Positions 34,454 through 46,904 are shown, numbered from the stretch's first letter. The stretch: DNA of 64,000 nucleotides from Isoetes taiwanensis (GCA_021234155.1 JAJEKV010000181.1:682001-746000), one strand, 5' to 3'. Made by a program: numbers and translations. The notes: generated by a model not told the origin, from the letters alone.

Positions 34454-36880
34454 TCATGAGCATAGACAGATTTTTGGCAGGTTCCTAGGTTCTATCACTT
34501 GGAGAATATCCTTCCCAGTCGACCAGATAATAAAGATGATGTCACAAGAACTTGGAGTCCAAGACTTCTCAAACTTCAAATTCTTCGTGATCATCAATCT
34601 CAACTGGTGGTGGAGATTGGGGTACTTGATCAGGAAAGTGATTTCTATATAGAGTTCCAACAAGGAGACATGGAACACTGGGTGAAGCCGAACTTTAGGC
34701 GGAAGCTCCAAACGAAAAACATCATTTTCAACTTGGTCAATGATCTAGTACGGGCCGAAGCACTAGTAGTCGAGCTTATGACAAGGGCGAGCTGCTTGCA
34801 GGTCCTAGAGTAAGAGCCAAACAAGGTCACCAACTGCAAAAAGGGGGGATATTTTGGCGATGCTGATCAACATGATGACGATAATATTCTTGGGCGTGGA
34901 GAAGATAGTGTTGATGATCATCTTAGAGCATGTAGAGCTTCTTGAGCCGGGCCTCAACACTAGGATTGACGGCATCATATCCTAGGGCAATGAAGGACAA
35001 TCGAGGATGGATACCCGAATTCACAAAGAACGGTATTTGGCATGTAAAAGTATGGACATAATTATTGTAACCAAAGTTCCGCCAGGGGTAGTAATCGACC
35101 CAATCATCCTGCTGATAATTGATGAAGCATCACAGATACTGCTCAAGAGTCTGATTAGTGTGCTCCACTTGCCCATTGGTCTCTGGGTGGTGTCCAGAAG
35201 AAAACGCTCCACATGCAAGAGATGTAGAAGATACTTCCAAGAAACCGGCAACAAAACTGGGGACCACAATCACTGACAATGGTATCTGGCAAGCCATGGA
35301 GTCAAACTACTTCTCGAAGCAAAAGATCTGTTGTGGCCTCGTTGGAGATGGATGTGCTGTAAGGTATGAAATGTTCCATCTTGGAAAAGCGATAGATGAC
35401 AACAAGGATGGCATCATAACCCTGGGAAGATGGAAGCTCGACAATGAAATCCACTGAAATGCTTTTTCAAGGACCGGCTGGAACTAGCAAAGGCTGAAGC
35501 AGACCATGTGAAAGGTGCTTGGGAGCTTTTGCATGATAGCAAGTGTCACAAGGGCATTCAAAAGTCTCAACAATGCATCGGAGACCTGGCCACCAATAAT
35601 CTCGAGCAATGAGCTCTAAGGTCTTGGCAATCCCAAAGTGGTCGACGGGGGAAAAATCATGACAGAACTGCAGAACTTGAAGTCGAGGAGAATCATCTGG
35701 AACATACAGAAGTCTATCGCAGAAGTTCATCTCGACTCTCAAAACAATCATAATTCGAACAGATTTATCGAGAACATGATGTTGAGCTAAGATGTCAAAA
35801 TACATCTTGAGCCAATAGATCCAATGGGAGAGATGTCCAAATAGACTCACGCAAAACTGTATCATGAGGTCTCTCGAATAAGTAGTGGCCATAAGCTGAA
35901 ATCCATTAGGTCCTAGAATTACCTGTCATTGTTGATCAAATGCTGGATCACCTATCTTAGGCTCAAGGTAGGAACGTCGAGATAAGGTGTCAAGATTTCC
36001 TTAGAGTGGTCCAGAATGATACTTGATCGCGAGGGTAATACTTGAGTATGCCATCGAGCCTGGACTCGAGCAGACTAAAAATAGTCCAGATTTTGATGAT
36101 CCGTATAGACTGTGTTCTTATGAGGAGATCCTTCTGAGAAAGGTCTCCACTCCTTGAAAGAATCAACTATTGCTAACAACTCCTTGTCATAAATCGGATA
36201 GTTGATTTCGGCAACCTGAAATTTTCTTGAGTGATAGGCAATCGGATGCAATTCGTGGTCACCCCCTCTTGTGACAGAATGCTGCCAAGAGCAAAATCAG
36301 AAGCATTTGCTTCCACAATATATGGGAGCGAAGGATCTGCATGGGCAAGAACTGAAGCCATGGTAAAAGCATGATTTAGGGTCATGAAAGCAGTTTCTGC
36401 TTCTACACTCCATTCAAATGACGCATTCTTTGACATCAGGTGCGTCAAAGGAAGGGCAATCTCTAAATAATACCAAATAAAACGTCGATAGAAGTTGGCA
36501 AATCTAAGAAAACATTGAATATCTCAGACGAAATAAGATGTTTGCCACTCCAAAATAGTACTGACTTTTTTGGGATCTATAGAGACTCCATGAGGAGTGA
36601 TAGAATAACCAAGAAACTCTAACGCATCCTGATCAAACTGATATTTTTCAAGTTTGGTATGTAACCCATGCTCGCAAGCTTCTGGAAGACTTGTCGAACA
36701 TGCTCTTCGTGTTCTTCGAGAGTCTTTGAATGAATGAGAAAATCATCCAAATAGATGATAACAAAAATATCCAAAAACTCCCGAAAGACATCATTGACCA
36801 TATGCTAAAATATTATCAGAGCATTCATGAGCCTAGATCGACATAACTGCGTATTCAAAATGGCCATACTGCATATATGT
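34454..36880 (-). pseudogene. gypsy pol: RT C-part, RNase H, integrase, chromodomain
   Basis: Minus-strand segments in order. RT with [20 protein letters not shown] (36619-36801). RNase H start with FEWSVEAETAFMTL and VEANASDFALGSILSQ (36173-36448). Integrase zinc finger HDFSPVDHFGIAKTLEL...CDTCYHAK (35467-35650). Integrase core SDCGPQF and HPETNGQVEHTNQTLEQYL near 35150-35280. The tail is LPPKVRLHPVFHVSLLE, with a decayed chromodomain YLVDWEGYSPSDRT near 34495-34545. Many stops and frameshifts separate these parts, so the copy cannot encode a polyprotein. The chromodomain, where intact, guides integration to heterochromatin. Confidence 0.88.
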
Positions 36881-36885
36881 CTTCC

Positions 36886-37688
36886 TGATACGGAGTCATA
36901 GTCCGTATCATAGCACGGGGGAGTGGTCCACGGCGGCAGGGTTATGGGGCATGGCAAAATATGGCAAAGTTGTAAAATATGGCAAACATTTCTCATACAT
37001 CTAGGGACCTTTATGGGAAATAAAAGGTACAGGTGGTTGCACAAACATGGATGGGGTCGTGGAGGAAAAATCCATCAAAAAGTCAACTACTATGAATAAA
37101 AAGGCCCTACGCTTGCCTTTATATGGAAAAAGGGAACGTGAACATATATTAAAAGCAACATCGAGATCTATGGGGAAAGGTTGGATATTTTGGGGCAAGA
37201 GAAAAGGACGATGGGATATTTATAAAGAAAAGGGCTTGCCTTTCTTTACTTAGGAGACAAGGGAAAATATAAAGGGGCATCGATTTCTTAGTGGAAGAAC
37301 AAGAGGGCCGACATCGGGCAGTAAGACTGGGCCATGAACGGTAACTTGTGGACAATGAACAGGGATTCGTGGGCGAACTCCTGCAGTCTGAGTTATCCAG
37401 TGGGCCATCCACAAAGCTGTAGAAAGGGTGGAAGATATGGATTGAATCCTTGCTCCAGAGCTACGCGGAGTAGCCAGATATTGTCTTTGCTCATGGTCTA
37501 CGTAGAGTAGCCAGATATTGTTTGCCAAGCTAGTTGCCATTTGCACTGCCATAATCTTGTGGACCGGGTTGGGTGGTTAACCGTGTTCTTCAATGTATTT
37601 ATTTGAGATATATGATAATTGGATCTTGATCTTCAAATAAGATGCTGTTGTTCAGTGTTTAGCTCCCCATAAGCAATGAGTCGTATCA
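36886..37688 (+). repeat. Left LTR of the non-autonomous element
   Basis: 803 bp. Its first 25 bases form an inverted repeat (TGATACGGA...TCCGTATCA). It contains GCTAC-GCGGA-GTAGC at 37460-37474, matching the hairpin family of the interior. Confidence 0.94.
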
Positions 37689-37690
37689 AG

Positions 37691-37704
37691 TGGTATCAGA
37701 GCAG
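37691..37704 (+). promoter_or_regulatory. Primer binding site
   Basis: TGGTATCAGAGCAG two bases after the left LTR, complementary to the initiator tRNA-Met 3' end. Confidence 0.92.
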
Positions 37705-38394
37705 AAGTTTATGATTCTTCCGGGAATCTATGGGCTATGGAAACATCACCGAGACTTTGAATTCCTACTTTTGATTTGAATCAAAGAAGACGGAACTAGT
37801 GGTGGTATTATACTTTAAGGCTGCGACACACCAAGAATCTTGCAAGTTTGTGTTGCAAGTACAATTGGGTTGAACTTCGTCAAAAAGTGTGTTGGGGTCA
37901 AGTATATGAGTGAACTGGCGAATCCTTGGAGTGAGGCGTCCAAGTAAAGAGGATGTGATGACTACTGCTGCAAGTGAAGCTGGGGTAGCAGTAGCAGAGA
38001 AAAAAAAACTCGGTGCTTTCATGGAGAATGCTCGAAGCGTATAAGGACCGACTTGTTGAGAACGAGTTTGAATTATTGGGGAAATTCCTATGATCCTTTG
38101 GGGGATTATGGAATAAGTAAAAGCATCTTGCTTGAGATTGCAGAGTCAGATCGTGGTGATCTGTAAAGCCGGTTGGTCATGGTATAAATATTTGACTTTG
38201 GAAGTCATATTAACACTTGACCTTATTTGCAGGTTTGCCTAGTGTTAAGTGCTGGGGAGGAACTTTACGGACAAGCTGTCAAGGATATGGATGCTAAAAT
38301 TTGGATGCGGAATCTCAAATTATTTCCTATGGGACAGACTTATGGTTAAAGTTCGTAAGTTGATTTTCTTTATGCGGTATTTCTTGTGTGTACC

Positions 38395-38575
38395 CATGGT
38401 AGATTGGTAATTATGATTGCAACGTAATAGGCCTGAACATAGTGCATTAATTGTGTATGCCTCTTGATAGATTAGTAATTGTGTCTGCAGCACAATAGGC
38501 TTGAACAAGAGTGCATTAGATGTATATTTTTGAAGAGTGGTAATTGTGGTTGCAACACAATAGGCCTGACAAAAA
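38395..38575 (+). repeat. Three diverged tandem units, about 70 bp each
   Basis: The units share GGTAATTATGATTGCAACG/TAATTGTGTCTGCAGCAC/GGTAATTGTGGTTGCAACAC followed by AATAGGCCTGAAC or AATAGGCTTGAAC. They lie just before the hairpin array in the non-autonomous LTR element. Confidence 0.7.
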
Positions 38576-38583
38576 TTGCATCT

Positions 38584-38850
38584 GTATCGCGGAGATACAA
38601 TTAAGTAGTACCGCGGAGGTACGAAAAATAATAACGTATCGCGGAGATACAATAGTTTGGTATCGTGGAGATACTGTACAATCAAGTAGTACCGCGGAGG
38701 TACGAAAGATATTAAAGCACCACGGAGGTACAAGGATATATCGTACTGCGGAAGTACGCGGATATCCATAACTGCTTTTAGAGTTTTGCAGGGATCTAAA
38801 AATAATGGAAACGCGGAGGTTCCAATGGGTATAAGGTACTGTGGAAGTAC
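38584..38850 (+). repeat. Array of nine small hairpins with GCGGA/GTGGA loop
   Basis: Units at 38584, 38608, 38636, 38660, 38689, 38717, 38743, 38807 and 38836 have a 5-base stem, a G(C/T)GGA centre and a matching stem. The stems differ yet still pair: GTATC/GATAC, GTACC/GGTAC, GTACT/AGTAC. The unit at 38717 (loop ACGGA) and the one at 38807 pair imperfectly. Related units lie in both LTRs (GCTAC/GTAGC, 37460; CTAC/GTAG, 39588). Confidence 0.85.
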
Positions 38851-38984
38851 AATAACTTATATAACCATTCTTGAGTTCACAGGGTCTAGGAACTCCCAGG
38901 TGTACGTTGAACATGGGACAATCGCCTTGAGAAGGGATGGACCAAATTGGAACGTACTCGGACGATCGCGGACGATCTCTTTTT

Positions 38985-38998
38985 GAGAAGGGATGGAT
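38985..38998 (+). promoter_or_regulatory. Polypurine tract of the non-autonomous element
   Basis: GAGAAGGGATGGAT directly before the right LTR; consistent with plus orientation. Confidence 0.7.
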
Positions 38999-39778
38999 TG
39001 ATACGGAGTCATAGTCCGTATCATAGCACGGGGGAGTGGTCCACGGCGGCAGGGTTATGGGACATGGCAAAATATGGCAAAGTTGTAAAATATGGCAAAC
39101 ATTTCTCATACATCTAGGGACCTTTATGGGAAATAAAAGGTACAGGTGGTTGCACAAACATGGATGGGGTCGTGGAGGAAAAATCCATCAAAAAGTCAAC
39201 TACTATGAATAAAAAGGCCCTACGCTTGCCTTTATATGGAAAAAGGCATCGAGATCTATGGGGAAAGGTTGGATATTTTGGGGCAAGATAAAAGGACGAT
39301 GGGATATTTATAAAGAAAAGGGCTTGCCTTTCTTTACTTAGGAGACAAGGGAAAATATAAAGGGGCATCGATCTCTTAGCGGAAGAACAAGAGGGCCGAC
39401 ATCGGGCAGTAAGATTGGGCCATGAACGGTAACTTGTGGACAATGAACAGGGATTCGTGGGCGAACTCCTGCAGTCTGAGTTATCCAGTGGGCCATCCAC
39501 AAAGCTGTAGAAAGGGTGGAAGATATGGATTGAATCCTTGCTCCAGAGCTACGCGGGGAGTAGCCAGATATTGTCTTTGCTCATGGTCTACGCGGAGTAG
39601 CCAGATATTGTTTGCCAAGCTAGTTGCCATTTGCACTGCCATAACCTTGTGGACCCGGTTGGGTGGTTAACCATGTTCTTCAATGTATTTGTTTGAGATA
39701 TATGATAATTGGATCTTGATCTTCAAATAAGATGCTGTTGTTCAGTGTTTAGCTCCCCATAAGCAATGAGTCATATCA
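38999..39778 (+). repeat. Right LTR of the non-autonomous element
   Basis: 780 bp, nearly identical to 36886-37688 with one short deletion. Followed by the CTTCC duplicate and the remainder of the gypsy RT. Confidence 0.94.
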
Positions 39779-39783
39779 CTTCC

Positions 39784-40190
39784 ACTCACACCTTCACGGA
39801 TTCGAATAAGATTCTAGGCACTCTGAAAACAACACGCACTTCTTGGAGCGGTTCCAATAATTTTGGGATAAAAAAAACGGATACCAATTTGATGCTGTGA
39901 TTTTATTGAGGCCGCGATAATCGACGACTAGACGCAAGGAACCCTCTTTCTTTTTTACGAAGAAGATAGGTGCTCTAGTATGACACTAAGAATGTCGAAT
40001 GAAGCCCGTAGCTAGATTTTCTTCAATATACTACCGCAAAACCTTCAACTCCATGGGAGAGAGACCATAGGTCCATATGGCGGCATCGTCTTGGGCTGCA
40101 ATTCAATAGGATAATCATATGGACGGTGCTTGAGGAGCTTGCTGGCCTTGACTTTGTCAAAAAAATTAGAAAAGTCGCCTTATTTATCTT
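39784..40190 (-). pseudogene. gypsy RT N-terminal part
   Basis: Minus-strand reading includes KKEGSLRLVVDYRGLNKIT, the N-terminal RT motif. It continues the RT interrupted at 36880 by the non-autonomous LTR element. Stops are frequent. Confidence 0.8.
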
Positions 40191-40686
40191 TTTTTTTTTT
40201 TGAAGAACTGTGTCATCAATATATTAAAAGAATGGTAATGTTACAAAGCAAGTGAGGAGGAAGGAGAACTGCCCCAAAGAGACAGCGATACCTCGACACT
40301 CTCACAGAAAAACCGCAACTCTACTACTGTACAAACTGGACCATCACCATCTACAACACCCAAGAAGTCCCGCCAAATGGCAAACTTCCGCTCTACTACT
40401 CCCGGGAACACCAGAAAGCTCTGAAATAGCTTGTACCGAAGTCGAGGAATCGAGAGAGGTCGCAGTCAATGAATCCCGAAGATCCACAAATGCACCGCCT
40501 CCAATCAACCACACCAACCAAGCCACGCATGATGCAAGGCTTGCTTGCGCAAGAGCGGCCAAGCACCGAGATACACATGAAGCAAAGAATCTGGCGGCTA
40601 GTCAATCTCACCTGAAACACAGGCAGCCTGCAAGTGAGGGCATAAAACCAGACAATGCTCCACAGTCTCACGATGAAGGCCACAAC
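40191..40686 (-). mobile_element. LINE 3' fragment with poly(A) and 19-bp target duplication
   Basis: AAGTCGCCTTATTTATCTT flanks both sides (40172-40190, 40687-40705). A T-run at the left is the poly(A) of a minus-strand insertion. The coding remnant CGLHRETVEHCLVLCPHLQ matches the C-terminal zinc-knuckle region of LINE ORF2. It is a 5'-truncated insertion into the gypsy element. Confidence 0.88.
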
Positions 40687-40705
40687 AAGTCGCCTTATTT
40701 ATCTT

Positions 40706-40813
40706 GGAGCATTGGAGCAGACTTTATTGGAGCAGAGCTAGTCGATGGATGAACTTGGATTGCAAATACTGAGCTTGGATCTTGTCTTCCAGATTTAATA
40801 AACTTCCTCTGTG
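40706..40813 (-). other. gypsy remnant between two LINE insertions
   Basis: The sequence resumes the gypsy element after the duplicate. It is similar to 49010-49100 (GATGAACTTGAATTGCAAAT...), which confirms a shared gypsy family. Confidence 0.65.
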
Positions 40814-40824
40814 TCTCTTGTAAC

Positions 40825-41422
40825 TTTTTTTTTTTTTTTTTTTTTTTTTTTAGGGTAAGAGTATATATGATATTAATAATATAACAAAGTTTACAATGAC
40901 CTCCCCATGGTGGCCTAGATAGGAAAAATTGTCACAAAAGAAGAGGAGGAGAGAACTCCATATCTTCTACTCATGTACTTTATGGCTAAAGTCTGATCTT
41001 CTCTAACCCTGAGTTACTATAGGGAACCCACCGTCTTCTTCTCAGGGTAAGATACTATACAGATCTAATAATCATTTCCATGCTAGAAGGACATAGAAGC
41101 CCTCTCTTCTTCAGTAGGTAATCTGACTTTTGATCATTTATCCTTCTTCAGAAATCCAATGACACCTGAAGAAGGTATAAAATCCACTGATGCTTCCAAT
41201 CTTATCCAATTCTCTGTTGTAGTTCCATCCAAACTTACGATGGTGAGCTAAGGCCATGAGGGCCACCAAGAGCAACTCCACATCGGTGCTTCCATATGCA
41301 CCAAAGTGCTATATTGATCAGTGCCTAAATAGTATCTCTACCTGTATTTGCAAGAATGACTGGCCACGATAACTGAAGAACTTTCAGCCCAATGATTGGA
41401 CTAGCCCATCCCCAGAAGTCAC
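40825..41422 (-). other. LINE D 3' untranslated region and poly(A)
   Basis: About 570 bp between the ORF2 stop and the poly(A). It has no coding potential; the T-run at 40825-40850 is the tail. Confidence 0.7.
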
Positions 41423-44400
41423 CTATATATGGACAAAAGAATAGGTGATCCATTGTCTCAGAGGCACCACAGCGTCATGCTGCACGATTCCCCTATTTAA
41501 CAGCCATGTCATAGTACTTATCCCTTCCTGAAGGGAAGCCCAATGAAAGAATTGAATCTTCCTAGAGCATAAAGAAATCCAAGAATTGGTCAACAATACC
41601 TTGGCCTCTTCCTGGTTTAGCCCTAGCTTATCCGCCGCTTTTAATGGTGATGGTGACATTAGTAGACCGTAAATTGTTCTAACTTTATAGCCTCTTTCGT
41701 TGCCACACTGCCACTTTTCTGCATCTCCTACGGTCTCTGAGAGCATACTAACATTTGCTATAATCATTCTAAAAATTCTCCTATCTCCTTCCCCTATGCC
41801 TTGCACCATAGCTTTGAACCTTGTCCAGGAAATCCAACGATCATTTTCCCACAAATATTCAATTCTTGTTATCCCTGCTCCACGCCATCTCATAAAGACT
41901 CGAGGGTGAACCAATGCCAGAGGAAGTAGATCTCTATCCCATATCCGTGTATTCCAGAATAAACTCAAACCACCAGCCTCCCGTGGGTTTTCTGTTAAAC
42001 TGAAAAGATTTTGTACTTCCTGCCAGGCATCCAGTATCTTCCTCATTATAGGGGAAGTGCCTGAGCCCATTTTAAACTTGTAGAAATAAGATGCATTCTC
42101 ATCTCTAGGAGTAGATGGTCTACCTTTTATCTTACCTTGCTTAAGCCAATAACGTATAAGCTCTAAGACAGGGGATGTTTCTTGTTGAATGGCCCTCCAT
42201 ACAAATTTTGCTGCCAAAGCTCTTCCTTGGGTCAGTGGGTATTTACAACCTAACCCACCTTCGTTCCTATCACGACACATTTCTGACCATGCAACTTGAG
42301 TTAATTTGCCCCAAATAAACCTATGTATGATGACTAGAATCTGTTCATATATATATTTTTGGGCCACTATTGCCGAAGGATAGTAAATGTGAGTGGCATT
42401 AAGGATGGCATTTGCAACTGTCACCCGCCCCATGGTAGAGAGAGATTTTCAGGACCAGAGATTAACCTTTTTACGGATCCTTTCCACTATCGGTGCCCAT
42501 AGGCCCTTCAAATTCTCTGCTAAATTTAATGGCATTACCAAAAGTTGAACAGTCTCTGAGGAAGCTACTACTCGATAGTTCCAAGCCTTAACCCTTGTAT
42601 CTACTTCACAGTCAAATCGCCAAATAACTGCACATTTAGCATGGTTTAATCCAATCCCTAATATTGAGTAGAAGGAATTCAAAATGTCTCGACATGCTAA
42701 GAAACTTCCATCATCGTACCTTAAGAAGATAAATGTGTCATCGGCATACTGCATTATCGACAACATCTGATTTGAGGGTGGAATAAGCAACCAATTAAGC
42801 ATTCCCCTAGCCATCTTTTCCTTCATCATAGAAGTTAAGAGGTTTGCCATAATTAGGAATAGCTATGGAGCAAGGGGGCATCCTTGTCTAATACCCTTCC
42901 TTAGCTCGAAAAGTCCAAATGGCTGACCATTTACCAGAACAGACGCAGATGCCATCTTATTCAGACCCATAACTAGATTGATAAAGTCTACTTCAAATCC
43001 CATATGGGCCATTACCTCTCTTAGCCCACTCCATCTAAGTGTATCATAAGCTCTATGGAAATCAAGCTTGAGCATGACACATTTCTGATGAGAAGACTTA
43101 CCCCAATGGAGCCCCTCTCTAGCTGCCAAATAATTGTCCAGGACGTTTCTACCGGGTAAGAACGCTGACTGTTCACATCCAATTACTCGAGCCAAGATTG
43201 GCTTAATATGGCTAGCTATAACCTTCGTGATTACTTTATACAAAACATTTGTGAGTGCTATCGGTCTTCATTCATTAAGGGCATGAGGTCTACTCACCTT
43301 TGGTATCAATGATATAAATCCAGCTGCCAAGGCTGGGTGAAGATATTTTACAGCCCAAGCCCCTTTGACTGCTTTAAGAAAGAAAAGTCCCAAGATATCC
43401 CAAAATTCCATGAACTCTGGTGGGAAGCCATCCGGCCCTGGAGATTTTCCAGAGGCTAGGGAACATAAGGCCTTATAAATTTCTGCATCTCCTGGTACCT
43501 GAAGGAGTAATCTATTATCATCACTACTTATTGACGGAACTCTACTTAGAGAGGGTAATCATAAAGAGCATTGAGTAGAGTAGTCATTTGGAAGAGGATC
43601 TTCCTTAAAGAGCCCCTCATAGCTATTCTTAAAGAATGATTTGATTTCAACCTCCTCTTTAAGGAGTTGTTGCTGATCATCTATAACCGAGGTGATGCTG
43701 TTATCTGCCAACCTAGCCCCTGCCATTCTAAAGAAACATTTGGAGCTTTCATGGTCTACTTCCGCGTACCATTTAGTTTTAGATCTCACAGCTGCCCCTC
43801 GAGCTTCCTCCTCCTCCACAACTTTGACTCTAATAGTCAGTTCATTCTCAAGTGTCTGATAGGAACTATTGAATGGATCTGACATTAAATCCTGCTTAAC
43901 CTTCCGGATTTGATCATAGAGGTCAACCTTAGATCTGCGGAACTCTTTGGCCCGTTCTCTACCCCATTTTTTTATCCATTCCTTCATTACCACAACTTTT
44001 TGGACCCATGCTTTCATACTATAACTAGGGAGCTCATCCTCCCTTGATTGTGCGAGAACAAAAGCTCTAAAGGGATTACAAAATGCGTCCTTACCAAGGA
44101 GTCCCGTATTGAATTTGAAGGGGATGTTGCCTCTGCCTCTAGTAGTAGGAAGGCTTTCAAACTCTAGCTTTTGTGGCACATGGTCTGATTGAGAGAAAGA
44201 CAAGTCTCCTTCTACAAAGCACCTGTCCATAAAGGGAGCCGACTTATTGGCCAGATAGAATCTATCCAGAAGACAATAGACTCGATCCGCCCCACTCTGA
44301 TTGTTTGACCATGAATATGGTGTGTTTGATGGGGGGAGGAGGACAAATCCACAATTGTTAAGGAGAGAATCCCATGCCACCCGTTCCTCCCCTAAAAGAT

Positions 44401-44862
44401 TCATGTGTAATCCAATCTTTTGATCCCAGACATCTGTCATATTGAGGTTGCCCCCTAAAACCCAATTGTCAACTGTTTGACGGAGCAACCATTCTTGAAT
44501 TTCTCTCAAAGCATCACTCTCTCTGCCGGTTTATTCGTTGCATATATATTTATCAACCCCCATTGAATTTCACTTGTTTCAAATTGTACTGTTTGCCATC
44601 TTCCCTCTGTTCCCATATATTGAAGGGTACTAGTTAGTCCTTTCCAAATAATCCCCGTACCCCCTTTAGTGCCTCTAGCAGCACAGGTAAAAGAAGAGTA
44701 TTGGCTGCCCATCCAGCCACCAAGCGACCTAGCCTCAAAACCTGAGAGCCTATGCTCCTGTATGAGTATAATATCCGCATTCATAGATCTAATGACCGAC
44801 AAAACTCTAGCCCTTTTTAAAGCACCTTTGATTCCCCTTAGGTTCCATGAGACAATCTTCAT
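41423..44862 (-). pseudogene. LINE D ORF2: endonuclease and reverse transcriptase
   Basis: Starts at ATG 44862 with MKIVSWNLRGIKGALKRAR and IILIQEHRL (AP endonuclease), then GLINIYATNKP and WVLGGNLNMTD. The linker carries SSKCFFRMAGARLADN. The RT has SPGPDGFPPEFMEFW, FISLIPKV, CVMLKLDFHRAYDTL, GIRQGCPLAP and the catalytic QYADDTFIF (near 42745). The C-terminal part is GGLGCKYPLTQGRALAAKFV and WRAIQQE, ending RQWITYSF. Frameshifts or stops lie near 44508, 43558, 43245, 42862 and 42448. The motif set is that of plant L1-clade LINEs. ORF2 normally nicks DNA and primes reverse transcription at the target. Confidence 0.93.
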
Positions 44863-44880
44863 AGCCTATAACTCATAAAG

Positions 44881-46826
44881 CTATGCTGATCCGCCCCCTT
44901 TACTGGTCCCAATACAGTATGAACCCCTTGTGAGACCCTTATTTTTAGTGTGACGAATTAAACTCCTGGGGTCAATAGTCATTACCATCCCCACTGTATC
45001 CTTCCATATCCATAGGTTAATGACCTTTATTCCATTTTCTACTAGATTATCATTTCCCAATAGATTGTTTTTCACACGCTCATGCCTACCTAGACTTATT
45101 TTGCCCCCTTTCCTGACTTCTGAGCTCTGACCCCTTAGTTTGTTTTTTAATTTTGACCATAAGAAGGGGCTATTTATGGGGATCCTCCCATCCATGTCGA
45201 CAAAGCATGGATCTTTGTACCTTTGTCCCGGGGAATGCCTCCCCAATAACTTATCCACTAATGATTGCCATTTGTACTTCTGTCCTGGAATCCCACTTAA
45301 CTTATCCTGCAATGTTTGCAATTTTATCTTAGGGTATAGCTTCCCCCTAGCATAGAGAAAATTGACCTTTCTCCCTTCCTTCTCCTTTTCAACTCGTTCG
45401 AAGGGGAATTCAATAAGTTGAGGCTCCCTGATATCTTCTCTTTTATATTTGTTTAGCCTCAGTTTGGGTAAATCGATTATGATATAAACCCCCCAAGTCC
45501 CATAGGGAAAATCTCCCCAATTCCTTCTCATACAAAGTGGTTTGATGTAACTTGGTCTCAGTCCCCTGATTATAGATCTCTCCTTAGTAATGTTAAAGTA
45601 CTGGCCACCTATTGGACCAAAGGACTGAAGACCATGATCATCTTTAGTGCAGGGTAGTAGGAGCCATATTATCCTTGTAATGAAGTTAGGTTCCAATACC
45701 CTCTTTATGCAATGATTAATTTCAATAGTGATTGTGATCTTCATGACTTTATAGTAATGGTGGAGGCAAAAGAACATGCCAACCATACATTCCATATGAT
45801 ATTTCCCAAGAACCCTCATGCTTGTTATTAGGAGGACCACTTCACACATCTCGACCCATTCCCCCCATTCGCTACTCCATTTCATGACCCTTTTCCCCTT
45901 TTTGTAGACCCATTTCACCCTTCTACAATTTCCCAATACCCACTCTAGGAACCATTCTCCCTTTTTCTTAGCCCATTTCGACTTTCTTTGTTTGATATAA
46001 GTAGCTTTTCTGGTGTTTCGGCCTTCTTGATACATCTTAGCATCTGGATAACATGACCAAACTCTAGATGGCCTACCTATGGGTATATCCTTAACTTTAT
46101 TCATGGTTCTAATTGTATTTATAGTTAAATATAGCCGTAACTGCCTTATGGATGGCATACTTTGTGCATGCAAAGTTGGACTTGCAATACAAAGTTTTCT
46201 GTTACACTTTGATGCCAAAACATAGTAACATAATTCCCATTTTTGCTGCCATCTTGCAAAGTGCATACATCTTACACAATAATTCTGGGAATTTGTCTGC
46301 ATTTTTTTAATTTATAATTCAACTTTTACACCGAAATTGATACAGCCTTCCAACGCCACACAAAACTTACATTATAGTTTCCAATCTTTGTCAGCCTGCT
46401 GCTACACATCTCTGAGCTACTTTCTTTTAACCTTTGCTTGTTTCCATTTGAATAACATTCTTCAAACTTCTTTTCCAGCTTCATTCCCTGCTTAACCCAC
46501 CCTGTAGTTCTGATCTTAAGGCCACAATCATATCTTGCTACCGACATCCTTGAAGTGAACAATTTGTCAAATCCATCTTTTCTATAACTTATCCTTCCCT
46601 TGGATTTGGAAGGATAGTACAACCAAGTAGCCTTCCAACCAATTATTGATACCAGACCAGCCAACTGTTTATACTTTTTTCCTAATGCAGACAAATGTAG
46701 GTAATAGCAGGAGATAGAGTCAAAAAACTTACCTCGCTTAGGAGATAAGGCTCCCACTTCAGTCCTTGTAGCCATACGATCTCGCATACGGGATATATTT
46801 CCCTCTATATGTACTAGGAGGTGCAT
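44881..46826 (-). pseudogene. LINE D ORF1 (RNA-binding gag-like protein)
   Basis: Two minus-strand frames, 46826-46326 (first ATG, MHLLVHIEGNISRMRDRM) and 46302-44881, separated by a stop. The second has WGDFPYGTWGVYIIIDLPKL and a long basic C-terminus. Position before ORF2 and the WG..V-I-IDL pattern fit the ORF1 of plant L1 LINEs. No CCHC knuckle is seen. The ORF1 stop is only about 18 bp before the ORF2 ATG. Confidence 0.7.
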
Positions 46827-46904
46827 CCTTTTACGCTGCCCTCTTCCCCTTTCGAGCACCTTCTAATTTAGAGTGCTCATGAAGAACCTTCTCTTGTAAC
46901 TTTT

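Larger units (their letters stand above)
36886..39778 (+). mobile_element. Non-autonomous LTR element (TRIM/LARD-like) with CTTCC duplication
   Basis: LTRs 36886-37688 and 38999-39778 begin TGATACGGAGTCATAGTCCG and end GTATCA/ATATCA. A plus-strand primer binding site (TGGTATCAGAGCAG) follows the left LTR. The 1.31-kb interior encodes nothing recognisable. Flanks are CTTCC at 36881-36885 and 39779-39783, a perfect target duplication inside the gypsy RT gene. The LTRs are very similar, apart from a 17-bp deletion in the right copy near 39246. It must be mobilised by another element's proteins. Confidence 0.95.
40825..46889 (-). mobile_element. LINE D, nearly full-length L1-clade element
   Basis: A minus-strand element of about 6.07 kb. 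Its poly(A) tail is seen as a T-run at 40825-40850. The 11-bp duplication TCTCTTGTAAC flanks it at 40814-40824 and 46890-46900. It has ORF1 (46826-44881, interrupted) and ORF2 (44862-41423, interrupted) in the usual order. Only a handful of stops and shifts break it, so it is fairly young for this window. Confidence 0.92.

Noticed and set aside
37047-39670. Several 60-200-codon frames in the non-autonomous LTR element
   Set aside because: They lie in LTRs and repeat identically in both copies or overlap the hairpin array; no known domain, no start context.
40252-40752. 166-codon plus-strand frame
   Set aside because: Antisense shadow of the LINE 3' fragment at 40191-40686; the coding signal (CGLHRETVEHCLVLCP) is on the minus strand.
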